A stretch of DNA of 60,000 nucleotides from Prorocentrum cordatum (Eukaryota; Sar; Dinophyceae; Prorocentrales; Prorocentraceae), in contig CAUYUJ010009779.1 of assembly GCA_963575745.1 (NCBI GenBank), positions 1,012,992 to 1,072,991 on the forward strand, read 5' to 3'. Of the stretch, positions 40,956 through 49,778 are shown piece by piece. The stretch's first letter is position 1. The number at the start of each line of letters is the position of its first letter. The notes beneath the pieces are model-generated. The model saw nothing but the letters and a program-made list of their open reading frames with translations. It did no database searches and was not told the DNA's origin. The position numbers and the translations under genes are program-made.

Positions 40956-41340
40956 AGGATGAGGAGGGGGAGGAGGGGGCGGAGGGGGAGGAGGGGGAGG
41001 AGGAGGAGGAGGAGGAGGAGGAGGAGGAGGAGGAGGACTCTTGAGGAGGGGCGGATTGGAAGGTGTGTTACGCAGTTGTGGGAGAGAAGGAGGAAAAAGA
41101 GGAAGCGGAGGAATGTCTTTTGGGGGGTCTTCCCCGTGAACAGCCGCGGCGACGGCCCCAGCGGGGCCGCACAGGAGGAGGAGGAGGGGGAAGAGTTGTC
41201 GAAGGGGGAGGGTCGAGGGTCGAGGAGGAGGAGGAGGAGGAGGAGGAGGAGGAGGAGGAGAAGGAGGAGGAGGAGGAGGAGGCTGCACAGGAGGAGGAGG
41301 AGGAGGAGGAGGAGGAGGAGAGGAGGGTCGAGGGAGGAGG
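40956..41340. repeat. (GGA)n tracts
   Basis: Three GGA runs (40,985-41,037, 41,225-41,280, 41,290-41,330) are separated by G-rich sequence. GGATTGGAAGGTGTGT-ACGCAG, seen at 41,050, also occurs in diverged form at 40,922. Confidence 0.85.
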
Positions 41341-41771
41341 GATGAGGCCCTGTGTGGCCAAACAACTACAGATACCGCCGCTACCGACACCGCCAATCCC
41401 TGGACCTCTCCCCGGGGTGTTCTGGACGGGATGTCACGGCGAATCGAACCGTGGCGACGAGGGTTACCTCCAGTCGGTCCAACACCAAGACCGTTGAGAA
41501 GCAAACGGCTCCAAGGTAAATCTAGGTGGCTCAAGCTCGCACGGGAAGGTGAGACTGGGCAGCTGTTGGTGAGCGTAAGATGCCCTAAGAGACGCTCCCA
41601 AGACGGCCCAGGATACTCCAAGGAGGCGAGTTGCGCTTGTCAACATGCTGCCACCGCAATTAAATAATTTCGAATGAAGGCGCCGCTTCCTCCTCTGACG
41701 AGGGGCAACATTAAGGGGGGAACAGCTCAGGGAGGATTGGCGGCGCGAACCAAGGGGTAGGACGAGGAGGG
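41341..41771. other. unassigned, T-type repeat
   Basis: CCTCTCCCCGGGGTGTTCTG ... GTGGCGACGAGG at 41,400-41,465 matches copies near 11,055 and 24,165. Elsewhere nothing definite. Confidence 0.3.
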
Positions 41772-41877
41772 AAGGTTTCTTAGAAACACCCTGCTTCTCA
41801 TACAGCGCTGGACCTAGATATATAGATGAGACACACGCCTTCTGAGAAGCAGGGTCCTTCTAAGAAGCCTTCCCCCC
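41772..41877. mobile_element. J-family foldback, copy 1
   Basis: Inverted arms GGTTTCTTAGAAACACCCTG and CAGGGTCCTTCTAAGAAGCC. Confidence 0.7.
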
Positions 41878-42034
41878 TCCCCCTACCCCCTCCCCTGCGC
41901 GTGGCTGAAAAGAAACATCGACCCGGAGTCGGCGAGACATCGCCGATAGATCGGCGACTGGCCCCCGAAAGTGAGACCGCACCCTCTTGGGCGGGGTATG
42001 CCATCGGGCCTCTCTCCCCCTCTGGGCGATGAAT

Positions 42035-42082
42035 GTGAAAGGGCCCTGGGACACACAAATACATACACACAAATAAAAGGAT
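42035..42082 (+). mobile_element. C-family left fragment
   Basis: TGAAAGGGCCCTGGGACACA and ACACACAAATAAAAGGATTC, followed directly by an E element. Confidence 0.65.
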
Positions 42083-42262
42083 TCCCCTGTCCCCCATACA
42101 GGGGAATTTTCGACGACAAAAAAAAATACCCAACAAATACCCCAAAAAGGTCAAAAATACTAAAAAAATAGTCCCCAGACTATTTTGGGACTATTTTTTA
42201 TTATTTTGGGGGTATTCTTTATTTTTCGTCAAAAAAACCCCATGTAGGGGGACAGGCCCGAC
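42083..42262. mobile_element. E-family element 2
   Basis: The AT-rich foldback CCCCTGTCCCCCATACAGGG ... CCATGTAGGGGGACAGGCCC is mirrored around AATAGTCCCCAGACTATT. Confidence 0.75.
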
Positions 42263-42284
42263 TTAAGGGTATGGGGAGGGGGAA

Positions 42285-42398
42285 AGCTCTTAGAAGGAGA
42301 CCGCTTCTTAGAGGGCGCTGGGTATACATGTATGCACAAAGCCCGCGCTTTCCTTTCTCAAGGCCAGGGTGCTCTCAAGAAGCATTCCGTCTCCCCCC
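42285..42398. mobile_element. J-family foldback, copy 2
   Basis: Arms CTCTTAGAAGGAGACCGCTT and AAGGCCAGGGTGCTCTCAAG. Confidence 0.55.
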
Positions 42399-42842
42399 AA
42401 CCCCCCTCTGCGCGGGGCCGATCGCTGCCCCTGACCTGGCCCCTCCACCGCTTGCCCACCCATCGGCCGAAGTGGAGCTGAACAGGAAGAGCGCATTGAT
42501 CTATTCGCGGCCATCACGGTCGTTATGGGGGGTGAGGGGGGGGGAGACGGGAGGAGGCATACCGTAGCACCCCCCCCCAGAAAGTGGTGCCAGACGCACT
42601 GCGGCAGTGCCGGGGGCCCACTGAGGGGGGAGCGTTACGTAATAGGTGGGGGGAGGGGGGGGGAGGGTAGGGGGCATATCACGCATTATGGCCCAGAGGG
42701 GGAAACAAAAAAAACACTCCCGAAGACTCCCAAAAGTCCTGGGGCACCCCCCTCCCCGCCGTCGTTCGCCCTGCTCATCCACCTTCATCGTCCTCGCCGT
42801 CACTATCATTCGTTCTCCTCGTTCGATCTCCTCCCTCCGAGA
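42399..42842. other. unassigned, G-rich
   Basis: GGGGGGAGGGGGGG-type runs at 42,530-42,680. No gene is supported. Confidence 0.3.
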
Positions 42843-43022
42843 GGCCTCCTGAAAATGGGGTCGGAGCAAATGTGTCCAGAAGTCCGCGCCGAACCGCCGC
42901 TGCATCGGCGATGCATCGGCGATGCACCGGCCACGCCGGTGATGCACCAGCGACATCGGCGAAGAGAAGCTCGGGCTCCACACCGAACCGCATCGGCGAT
43001 GCGGCGCGATCCTCCGCCCCCA
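42843..43022. mobile_element. M-family foldback, copy 2
   Basis: GGCCTCCTGAAAATGGGGTC and GCATCGGCGATGCATCGGCG core, with right arm CGCATCGGCGATGCGGCGCG. Confidence 0.6.
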
Positions 43023-43335
43023 TCAACAGTCAACCCGTATAGTAAGGATGCGCGGGAAGGATGCAAGGGCCTAAACAGGCCCTCTTCACGACCATCGAAA
43101 ACTCGAAACCCGAGGGCGCCAGGCAACATGCAAGGATGCGAGGGTAACCTTGGAAAAGCTGCTCCTCCTCCCCGTCGGGAGCGGCCAAGAGGGGGGTGTC
43201 CAAGAGGGAGGGGCGCAAATCATGGCCGGCGCCATTTGCGCGGCCCAGCGGGGGGGCCAGGGACGCATTGAAGTAAGAAGAGGCGCCATGAAACCTAGGG
43301 AGATATTATGGCCCCCGCCATAATATCCACCCCCC

Positions 43336-43506
43336 TCGGGGATGGAAAGACCTCCCTTTAGTAAAACGTGGTTTAGTGAAAACGACCTCGGGCCCAAACC
43401 TGGCGGGCGCGAGCCTAGAAAATGACGCCCGCGGCGCCCTCTCGAGAACCGAAAACGGACAATTCACTCATCGACGTGTCAGGGCAGGAGGTCTGTCCAC
43501 CCCCGA
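43336..43506 (+). mobile_element. A-family MITE nested in B
   Basis: A 171 bp full-length copy, TCGGGGATGGAAAGACC to GGTCTGTCCACCCCCGA. Confidence 0.85.
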
Positions 43507-43682
43507 TAAAACAGGGTTAGGATCAGGATAAATCGCTCCAAAGCGTTCCGGAGCGCTCTCAGAGCGTTCCGGAACGCTCTGGAGCGGCCGCGGCGCCCAA
43601 TACATCCTCCAAACCCGCCGATTCTCAGAGATTTCGAGTGATCCCGATCCGATTGTCCCGATCTTCGCGTCGTTTTACCAAA
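43507..43682. repeat. palindromic GCGTTCCGGA block and shared 80 bp repeat
   Basis: CGTTCCGGAGCGCTCTCAGA and its inverse form a palindromic cluster (43,530-43,585). ATCCTCCAAACCCGCCGATT through CGTCGTTTTA (43,604-43,677) recurs at 46,780-46,858. Confidence 0.7.
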
Positions 43683-43720
43683 CCCCCCCTAGTCATCACC
43701 CCCCTCTCTGCCGCCCCCGA

Positions 43721-44184
43721 ACCTCGGGAGGCCTGCACCTCCGCCCCCAGCGGGCGGGCCGTCGCGGCCACGGCCCTGGCGGGGCCGCCGTCCGGCAGCA
43801 GCCTGGCCACCGCCAGGTCCTGGGGCCCCCGCGGCGGGCGCCGCGGGTGCCGGGCGCGGGTCGCCGTCGCGGTGGCACCAGAGGGCAGCCAGGGCGCCGA
43901 GGAGGCTCGAGGACGCTCTTTTTTTGTGTTTTTTGTTTTTTTATGTTTTGTTTTTTCTCGAGGACGATCGATGGCCGCGGAGGATCGAGGCCAGCGGGCC
44001 CGGGCCACGGGGAGGGGGGTGGGGGCGCGAGGCTCTCGGGGACCGAGGAGGCCCTCGAGCGGGCGCGGCCGCGAGGGGCTCCCGCAGCCGAGCGCCCGAG
44101 GGAGTGCCCGGCCGTGGGAGCCCAGTGGCCCCCGCCGTCCCCCAGCCCCTCCACGATGGCGGGCGCAGGCCCGCTCCGCCCCAT
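43721..44184 (+). CDS. coding-like region interrupted by a T-rich insert
   Basis: The reading EACTSAPSGRAVAATALAGP onward has almost only G or C at third positions to 43,905. It meets a T-rich 51 bp segment whose ends repeat CTCGAGGACG (43,906-43,915; 43,957-43,966). Coding-like sequence resumes in another frame (TEEALERARPRGAPAAERP) up to a reversed C element. A GA-AG intron of 71 bp (43,912-43,982) would connect the two in phase 1, but this is speculative. It may be the upstream part of the next gene. Confidence 0.25.
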
Positions 44185-44301
44185 TTCAGGAGGGAAAAAA
44201 CACACAGACACAAGTAATCGTCGATCCCCTAGAAAATATAAGAAAATAGGGGGAATCTTTTTATTTGTGTTTACTTATTTGTGTGTCCTGGGGCCCCTTC
44301 A
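44185..44301 (-). mobile_element. C-family element in reverse orientation
   Basis: TCAGGAGGGAAAAAACACAC to GTGTCCTGGGGCCCCTTCA. The interior is shortened. Confidence 0.75.
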
Positions 44302-44335
44302 CCATTGGCCGTGTGCCTCGGGGCACCGCCTCGCC
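44301..44335 (+). repeat. 35 bp direct repeat, left copy
   Basis: ACCATTGGCCGTGTGCCTCG to CGCCTCGCC. It matches 44,503-44,537 at 34 of 35 positions and flanks the C element between. Confidence 0.9.
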
Positions 44336-44338
44336 ATT

Positions 44339-44503
44339 TGAGGGGGCCCCAGGACACACAAACAAACACACACACACAAAGAAAGGTATCCCCCATATCT
44401 TCCCATATGTTCTGGGTTCCTGTCTCCCCCCCACTTCCCATCTGTTCCCGTATTTTTTTGGCAAATCGACGATTCATTGCGCCTGTGTTTTTTCCCCTCC
44501 TGA
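44339..44503 (+). mobile_element. C-family element 8
   Basis: It runs from TGAGGGGGCCCCAGGACACA to TTTCCCCTCCTGA, between 35 bp direct repeats. Confidence 0.8.
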
Positions 44504-44505
44504 CC

Positions 44506-45423
44506 ATGGGCCGTGTGCCTCGGGGCACCGCCTCGCCTCGCCGCCGGGCCGCGGGGCGGGCCCGCGGGGCGGCGGAGCCAGCCCCCGCCGCGCCACAGAG
44601 CGGCGGAGCCGGCCGCCCTCGGCACCTGCCGCCTCGCCCAGGCAGGCCCCCCCCGACCTTACTAGCCTGGAGTATATCCCTATCCCTAAGCTGGGCATCT
44701 CCTCATCAGGATGCCAATCTCAGGGATGCCCTGATTTTTTGAGGGCGGCGCATCCCCAAGGATTGTCATCGCCTTTTGGCGCGTCAATCTTAGGGATAGG
44801 GATAAGTTCGAGGATGGTAACGACCCTCCCCCCCTCCGCGTGGAGGGTGCAGCGGGGCCGCCAGGCATGGCGGCGTGGCCGGCTCGCCGTTCGCGCCCTC
44901 TATGGCGCCACACACGCTGCTTCAGGTCCCCGCCGCGCCCGCACGGCACTGGCACTACCAGCCTCGAACTCATCCCTACCCCTAAGATTGACGCGCGGAT
45001 CCGAGAAATCCGCGCGGACCTCCGAGTTTTTATGTTTATGTCACTTTCTGTTCCCCTAGAGGTGGCCGCCGCAGGGAAGCCGGCCACCTTGTCCTGGGTG
45101 CGGCGCCGTTCCCGCCGGAGGGCGTCGGCAACCCCAGCGGCAGCAAGCGTTCAGTCGGGCCTGTCCCCCTACAGGGAGATTTTCAACGAAAAATTAAAAA
45201 TACACCAAAAATAATAAAAAAATAGTCCCAAAATAGTCTGGGGACTATTTTTGAGTACTTTTTGACCTTTTTGGTGCATTTTTGGTGTATTTTTTATGTT
45301 TCGTCGAAAATCCCCCTGTAGGGGGACAGGCCCGACATAAAGCAAGCTCCCGAGGGCCAGGAGCACGCTGTGGGGCCCTCTGGGCCGCAAGGAGCCCCCG
45401 TCTTCCTGGGAGTGGAGAGCTGA
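44506..45423 (+). CDS. hypothetical Arg/Ala/Pro-rich protein, four exons
   Basis: Exons are 44,506-44,664, 44,813-44,960, 45,060-45,153 and 45,330-45,423. Together they give 164 residues, from ATG (MGRVPRGTASPRRRAAG) to TGA. Introns: 148 bp H element, GCCTGG...TTCGAG, phase 0; 99 bp H/G hybrid, GCCTCG...CCCTAG, phase 1; 176 bp E element, GTCGGG...GGACAG, phase 2. All three different phases close in one frame, and third positions are GC-rich throughout. The last exon reads PDIKQAPEGQEHAVGPSG and ends FLGVES. The protein is basic and low-complexity, perhaps nucleic-acid binding, but nothing diagnostic is visible. The start codon lies in the right copy of a 35 bp repeat; the left copy has ATT instead of ATG. 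Confidence 0.5.
44659..44820 (+). mobile_element. H-family foldback, copy 2, probable intron
   Basis: Ends TTACTAGCCTGGAGTATATC and GATAAGTTCGAGGATGGTAA. Its terminal repeat supplies GC donor and AG acceptor. Confidence 0.75.
44953..45059 (+). mobile_element. H-left / G-right hybrid element, probable intron
   Basis: CTACCAGCCTCGAACTCATC is an H terminus. GAAATCCGCGCGGACCTCCG and CTTTCTGTTCCCCTAG are a G terminus. It is removable as GC-AG in phase 1. Confidence 0.6.
45154..45336 (+). mobile_element. E-family element 3, probable intron 45,154-45,329
   Basis: Inverted ends are GTCGGGCCTGTCCCCCTACA and TGTAGGGGGACAGGCCCGAC. The centre is an AT-rich mirror around AATAGTC...GACTATT. GTCGGG...GGACAG removal gives a phase-2 junction. 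Confidence 0.8.
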
Positions 45424-46160
45424 CGGCTCGTGAGCTCAGTTCGAAAGCAACCACGCACCCCCCCTCCAAGGGGCGGTCGCGGGGGGGGTCAAACCACAGG
45501 CTCGAAGTATTCATCATGTATCTTACACCAAGGCCCCATCAACAGCCGAACGACAAATGCACAACCCCGTGTGCATCAGTGGGCACGCGGTCCGAACGCC
45601 CCCCTTTTATAACATGTCAAGCGGGTTACCGCCTGGGGAAGCCCTGGGTGATCCAATCCTCCAATTCGAATGTTGTTGCGGATAATTGATGGAGTCTGCT
45701 TGGGGCGATCATGCCTGGGACGTCGTTGGGATCTGATTGGTTTCGGCCCATGGTATGGCCCGGCTTTGCCGCTCGCCCCGCCGGAGACACTCTCAGAACT
45801 CTCCTGGTTTGGCCCCTGGTCTGGCAGGATTTCGGGACCGGTTTCGACCTGCGACGTCCTCTGAATTTGTTTGGGTGGCCCTGGTTTCGGCCCCACCTCG
45901 CCTGAGAGCTCCTCACACATTGCCTGGTTTGGTCGACTCCAAAGAAGGCCTTCGCGAGGCTCGCGGGGCGAAACAGCACATAATAGCTTCACGTTTGGGT
46001 AGCATCCACCATGGTCGCCATGCGGTCTCAACAAATGCGTGGCGTTTTCTCCGACAGCGAATGGTCAATCAACACATGTCTTGGACGTGGGCGTGTATTA
46101 GCCGAAGTGATGGCAAGGTGTCACGAACGCCCATTGTGGTCCACAAGTAACACGACTGCG
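45424..46160. other. unassigned
   Basis: GGTTTCGGCCC / GGTTTGGCCCCTGG motifs recur irregularly at 45,735-45,935. Both strands have open, moderately protein-like frames. No gene is called. Confidence 0.25.
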
Positions 46161-46361
46161 CTACAAAATGGAGGTCGTCTCCTCCTCCCCCCCCCCGGTT
46201 CCACCCCCCTCCCAATCCCGCGGCGGGCCGCCGCAGCCTGCCCTGCCCTTCAGAGCGGGAGGCCGCTGCTGCGGGCAGGCGTCGAGGCGACAGCTGGCAT
46301 CCCCCGGGAGTGTCACCAACGGGCGGTGGGAAGGGTGGCCACGGGGCGTGGGGGGGTGGGG

Positions 46362-46551
46362 TGACGAACCAACAACACACAACCATACCCATAGGGGGAT
46401 CGGAGAGGGCTACGGGTGCGTGCTGTCGGATGGGGGTCCCCGCTCGAACGGGAGCGTTCCCCAGGGTCCGACAACCCGCACCCATGCCCACAGCCAGTCC
46501 TCCCCCCAACGACCCCCCTATGGGTATGGGTGTGTGTTGTTCGTTCGTCAT
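46362..46551. mobile_element. U-type foldback element
   Basis: Inverted ends are TGACGAACCAACAACACACA and TGTGTGTTGTTCGTTCGTCA, continuing into CCATACCCATAGGGGG and its inverse. A second inner inverted pair, GTGCTGTCGGA and TCCGACAACCCGCAC, is also present. Confidence 0.8.
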
Positions 46552-46569
46552 GTGGGGGGGGCGTCGGCA

Positions 46570-46672
46570 TGGAGGAGGAGGAGGAGGAGGAGGAGGAGGA
46601 GGAGGAGGAGGAGGAGGAGGAGGAGGAGATGGAGGAGGAGGAGGAGGAGGAGGAGGAGGAGGAGGAGGAGCA
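46570..46672. repeat. (GGA)n tract
   Basis: A nearly pure GGA run. Confidence 0.95.
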
Positions 46673-46689
46673 TGGACACAACTCCTCTG

Positions 46690-46860
46690 AGGTCCGCGCG
46701 AATTGCTCGGCTCGGCGCTGGGCCCCCCGTCCCCGGCGCGCGGAGCGGGGGGGGGGTCCAGCGCGGACCTCCGACCAATGCATCCTCCAAACCCGCCGAT
46801 TCTCCGAGCTTTCGAGTGATCCCGATCCGATTCTGTCCCGATCTTCGCGTCGTTTTAGTG
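46690..46860. repeat. partial G element and shared 80 bp repeat
   Basis: GAGGTCCGCGCGAATTGCTC with a short GGCGCGCGG core and GCGCGGACCTCCGA forms a compact G-like foldback. It is followed by the ATCCTCCAAACCCGCCGATT repeat also seen at 43,604. Confidence 0.55.
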
Positions 46861-47013
46861 GGGGGGGGGGCGTCGGGCGCAGGGGTCTGCGGGGCGCGGA
46901 TGTCTGCGGGGTCATCGTCCGCCGCCGAGCGCGGGTGGTCGACGCGCCCTGGCCTCCATCGCGCGGTCGGGCGCGGCACTGGCCGACCGCCCGAGTCGGG
47001 CCACGACGTCCGT

Positions 47014-47101
47014 CCCCCTCCTCCTCCTCCTCCTCCTCCTCCTCCTCCTCCTCCTCCTCCTCCTCCTCCTCCTCCTGCTCCTCCTCCTCCTCCTCCTCCT
47101 C
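47014..47101. repeat. (CTC)n tract
   Basis: A nearly pure CTC run. The preceding 46,870-47,013 is GC-rich and Arg-coding-like but unassigned. Confidence 0.95.
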
Positions 47102-47249
47102 GATGCGCTTTTAGGCTTTCCTTTCTACATCACTTCTCCCTGTCGCACCCCGAGGCCAACGTTTAGGGCGGGTCGGGCGCTTCGCCTGACACTTCCTCAC
47201 CACTCATGACCCTGAAGCGTACACGTACTGGCAACGGTTTACCAAAGGG

Positions 47250-47670
47250 AGGGCGGGAGGTTTTAAACATGTCTCGCCATAGCGCCGCGCACATCCGTTT
47301 GAAAAAAATGCAGGAGGTTCACGACTTGAGGGCGGGTGGTTTCCGAAATGTGGCTCCCGCCTTAGTTAGCGCCGCGCAAATTATTTCCAAACATTTGCCA
47401 TAATCTCACGGATTGAGGGCTGGCTGTTTTCAAAATGTGGCTCTCGCCTTAGCGCCGTGCACATTCGTTCTAAACTATTGCAAGCGTTTCACTCATTGAG
47501 GTCGGTTCCTTTTCAACATGTGGCTCTCGCCTTAGCGCCGTGCACAGTCGTTTCAACAATTGCAGGAATTTCGCGGACTGAAGGCGTTTCCTTTTCAGCA
47601 CGTGTCTCTCGCTTTCGCGCCGCGCACATTCGTATTCAAACTTTGCAAGGAATCCACGGGTTTCCATGAA
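47250..47670. repeat. degenerate tandem repeat, about 83 bp, five copies
   Basis: ATGTGGCTCTCGCCTTAGCG, CGTGCACATTCG and TTGCA-GA-TTTCACGGATTGA motifs recur at about 47,268, 47,347, 47,434, 47,517 and 47,599. Confidence 0.75.
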
Positions 47671-48105
47671 CAGCGTACCTGAAATTGTGATTTGGAGAGA
47701 TTCAAGATTATGAGGGCGCAACAATTACGTTGACTCGCGGTGTTGAAGTCCCAGATTAATCCGTGGCGTTGCAGTCCCGAGAATAATGTTTCGGCGTGCT
47801 TCAGGGTCTTCAATCGTGTGCCTTCCAACGAGGCACTTCCGTCTGTGGAACTGAACTGGTTGTACGGGTATATCAAGTGGGAGCTTGGAATGAAGGTTTG
47901 TCTCAACCTCGTTGATGGGTTTACACTGGACCTCCTCCTCCTCCTCCTGCCCCTCGCCCCGCCGCTCACGCGCACAACCAACGTGCTGAGCGCGACGATC
48001 GGCAAGACGCGTGGGAGCGCAAACGCGCGCCGGCCCACGGAAGCCCCCTGGTGCGTGCCGACTCTCCCGGCCGCCAGGCTCAGGCTGCTCTGCGGGTCCC
48101 CGTGC
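47671..48105. other. unassigned
   Basis: Mixed composition to 47,930, then a CTC patch and GC-rich sequence. Confidence 0.3.
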
Positions 48106-48123
48106 TCAACGGCACACACTAAA
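48106..48123 (+). repeat. 18 bp direct repeat, left copy
   Basis: TCAACGGCACACACTAAA; the right copy at 48,283-48,300 reads CCAACGGCACACACGAAA. They flank a C element. Confidence 0.8.
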
Positions 48124-48124
48124 T

Positions 48125-48282
48125 TGAAGGGGCCCCAGGACACACAAATAAATACACACAAAAAACACGATTCCCCATATTTCCCATGTTTTCTTGGTTT
48201 TTGTCTCCCCCCACTTCCTATATTTTCCTATATTTTCTTGGGAATCGCCGATTAACTGTGTCTGTGTGTTTTTCCTTCATGC
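48125..48282 (+). mobile_element. C-family element 9
   Basis: TGAAGGGGCCCCAGGACACA to GTGTTTTTCCTTCATG, between the 18 bp repeats. Confidence 0.8.
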
Positions 48283-48493
48283 CCAACGGCACACACGAAA
48301 CAGTGGGCCACCCTTCGCTCCGTGGGGAGAGCGGGCTCAGGGGCGACCGGCTCAGGGGATGCACCAGCGACCCAGACTCGGTGACACATCGACGATGCAT
48401 CGGCGACAGCCCCCGGATAGCGAAACCGCACGTTCCTGAGCGGGGTGGGATCTCGAGCCCCTCTCGGCGGTCAGTGGGGGATGGGTGAGCCTA

Positions 48494-48688
48494 CCCATCG
48501 GTCGGAAGAAGTGGGTAGAAACGTTAAGAAGGAAGGCGTTGAAAGTAGATTAGGTCTCCGCCCGCCCCCCAAAGAGGAAGGTAGAGAGGAAGGTGAACGT
48601 AAAACCACTCGAGGATTACAGGAGGAAGGCGCCTGAAAAAGGGTGGATTCTGGGAAGCTAGATATACGTACTTTCAACGACCGATGGG
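48494..48688. mobile_element. K-family foldback, copy 2
   Basis: CCCATCGGTCGGAAGAAGTG and CGTACTTTCAACGACCGATG ends, with internal GAAGGAAGGCGTTGAAAGTA. Confidence 0.75.
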
Positions 48689-48699
48689 CATCCCCTCCC

Positions 48700-49083
48700 T
48701 TACCAGCCTGGAACATATCCCTGTCCCTATGCTGGGCATCTCCTCATCACGATGCCCATCTGCGGGGATTCCCTTACTTTCTGAGGGCACATCCCTAAGA
48801 TGGTCACCGCTCTTTGGCACGTCAATATTAGGGATAAGGATATTGGGCGCCCGAGTTATCCGGGGTAACTCGGGTCTGGGGTAACTCGGGTTTGGATTAC
48901 CGAAAACGGAACCCGAGTTAGCCCTGACCCGAGTTACCCCTGATGATTCGGGGCTCTGGACGCCCGAGTTATCCGGGGTAGCTCGGGCCTGGGGTAACTC
49001 GGGTTCGGCATCCCGAAAAACAAACCCGAGTCAGCCCTGACCCGAGTTACCCCTGATGATTCGGGGCTCTGAGAGGCTGGTAA
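48700..49083 (+). mobile_element. H-family foldback, copy 3, interrupted
   Basis: The left arm TTACCAGCCTGGAACATATC and interior run to GGGATAAGGATAT. The right arm end GAGGCTGGTAA reappears at 49,073 after an I element. Confidence 0.7.
48845..49070. mobile_element. I-family element 2, nested in H
   Basis: A 226 bp copy, the same length as the copy at 24,325-24,550, with the same two-unit structure. Confidence 0.8.
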
Positions 49084-49120
49084 CTCCCAAACGTGGATCC
49101 TGAGAATGTGAAGCGCCTAG

Positions 49121-49349
49121 AGGCCTCCTAGATGGGGTCGGAGTAGATGGGGTCGAGGAATCGCGCTGCATCGCCGATGCATCGGCGATGCATCGGCGAT
49201 GCAATGGCGATGCACCGGCGATGCCCGCGATGCATTGGCGCCGTCGGCGTGGCGAAAGTCGGGCTCCGCATCGAGCCGCATCGTCGATGCATCGGCGATG
49301 CGGCGCGATCCTTCGACCCTATCTACTCCGACCCCATCTGGGAGGCCTA
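49121..49349. mobile_element. M-family foldback, copy 3
   Basis: Inverted ends AGGCCTCCTAGATGGGGTCG and CGACCCCATCTGGGAGGCCT surround repeated GATGCATCGGCGATGC. Confidence 0.8.
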
Positions 49350-49602
49350 GAGCGCCGCCGCCGTCCTGCGACGTCTGCCGGCGCCTGGGCAGGTCGCCCT
49401 CGGACTCCCGCGGCGTCCCCAGCATCTGGCCGCCGCCCCCTGCGCGATCGGGGGCCGCTGGGCGCTCCCTCCGCCGCCGGCCCCCCGGAGGGGGCGCCTC
49501 GCGAGGCGCGCCGTCGGAGCAGAGAGCCCCGGGGACACGCAAAGAAATAGGCACAGATCCCGGGACTCCCCATCGATGTCGAGATGTTCTGGATTTGAGG
49601 GA
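49350..49602. other. GC-rich, then C-family left part
   Basis: GC-rich, coding-like on both strands to 49,520. Then GAGCCCCGGGGACACGCAAA ... GGGACTCCCCATC, which resembles the left half of a C element. Confidence 0.4.
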
Positions 49603-49766
49603 TGAAAAAACGGCCCTACCCTGCGTTACGAGTGCGTGGTCCGTAAACCTCCTGGGAACCCCCAAAGCCTAGAGCCGCCAGGACGCGGCACATCACGCAG
49701 GGTTTACCCTGTCAGCCCACAGAAGTTTCAGCGCACAGCGCCTCGTAAACCAGGGTAGGGGCGTTT
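49603..49766 (+). mobile_element. O-like foldback
   Basis: GAAAAAACGGCCCTACCCTG and CAGGGTAGGGGCGTTTTT face each other; CGCAGGGTTTACCCTG lies inside. Confidence 0.55.
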
Positions 49767-49778
49767 TTGCTGCCCTTG

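Larger units (their letters stand above)
43175..43720 (+). mobile_element. B-family MITE, copy 6, interrupted
   Basis: The left part is 43,175-43,335 and the right part 43,683-43,720 (CCCCCCTAGTCATCACCCCC to GCCGCCCCCGA). Between them lie an A element and about 175 bp of other sequence. Confidence 0.75.
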
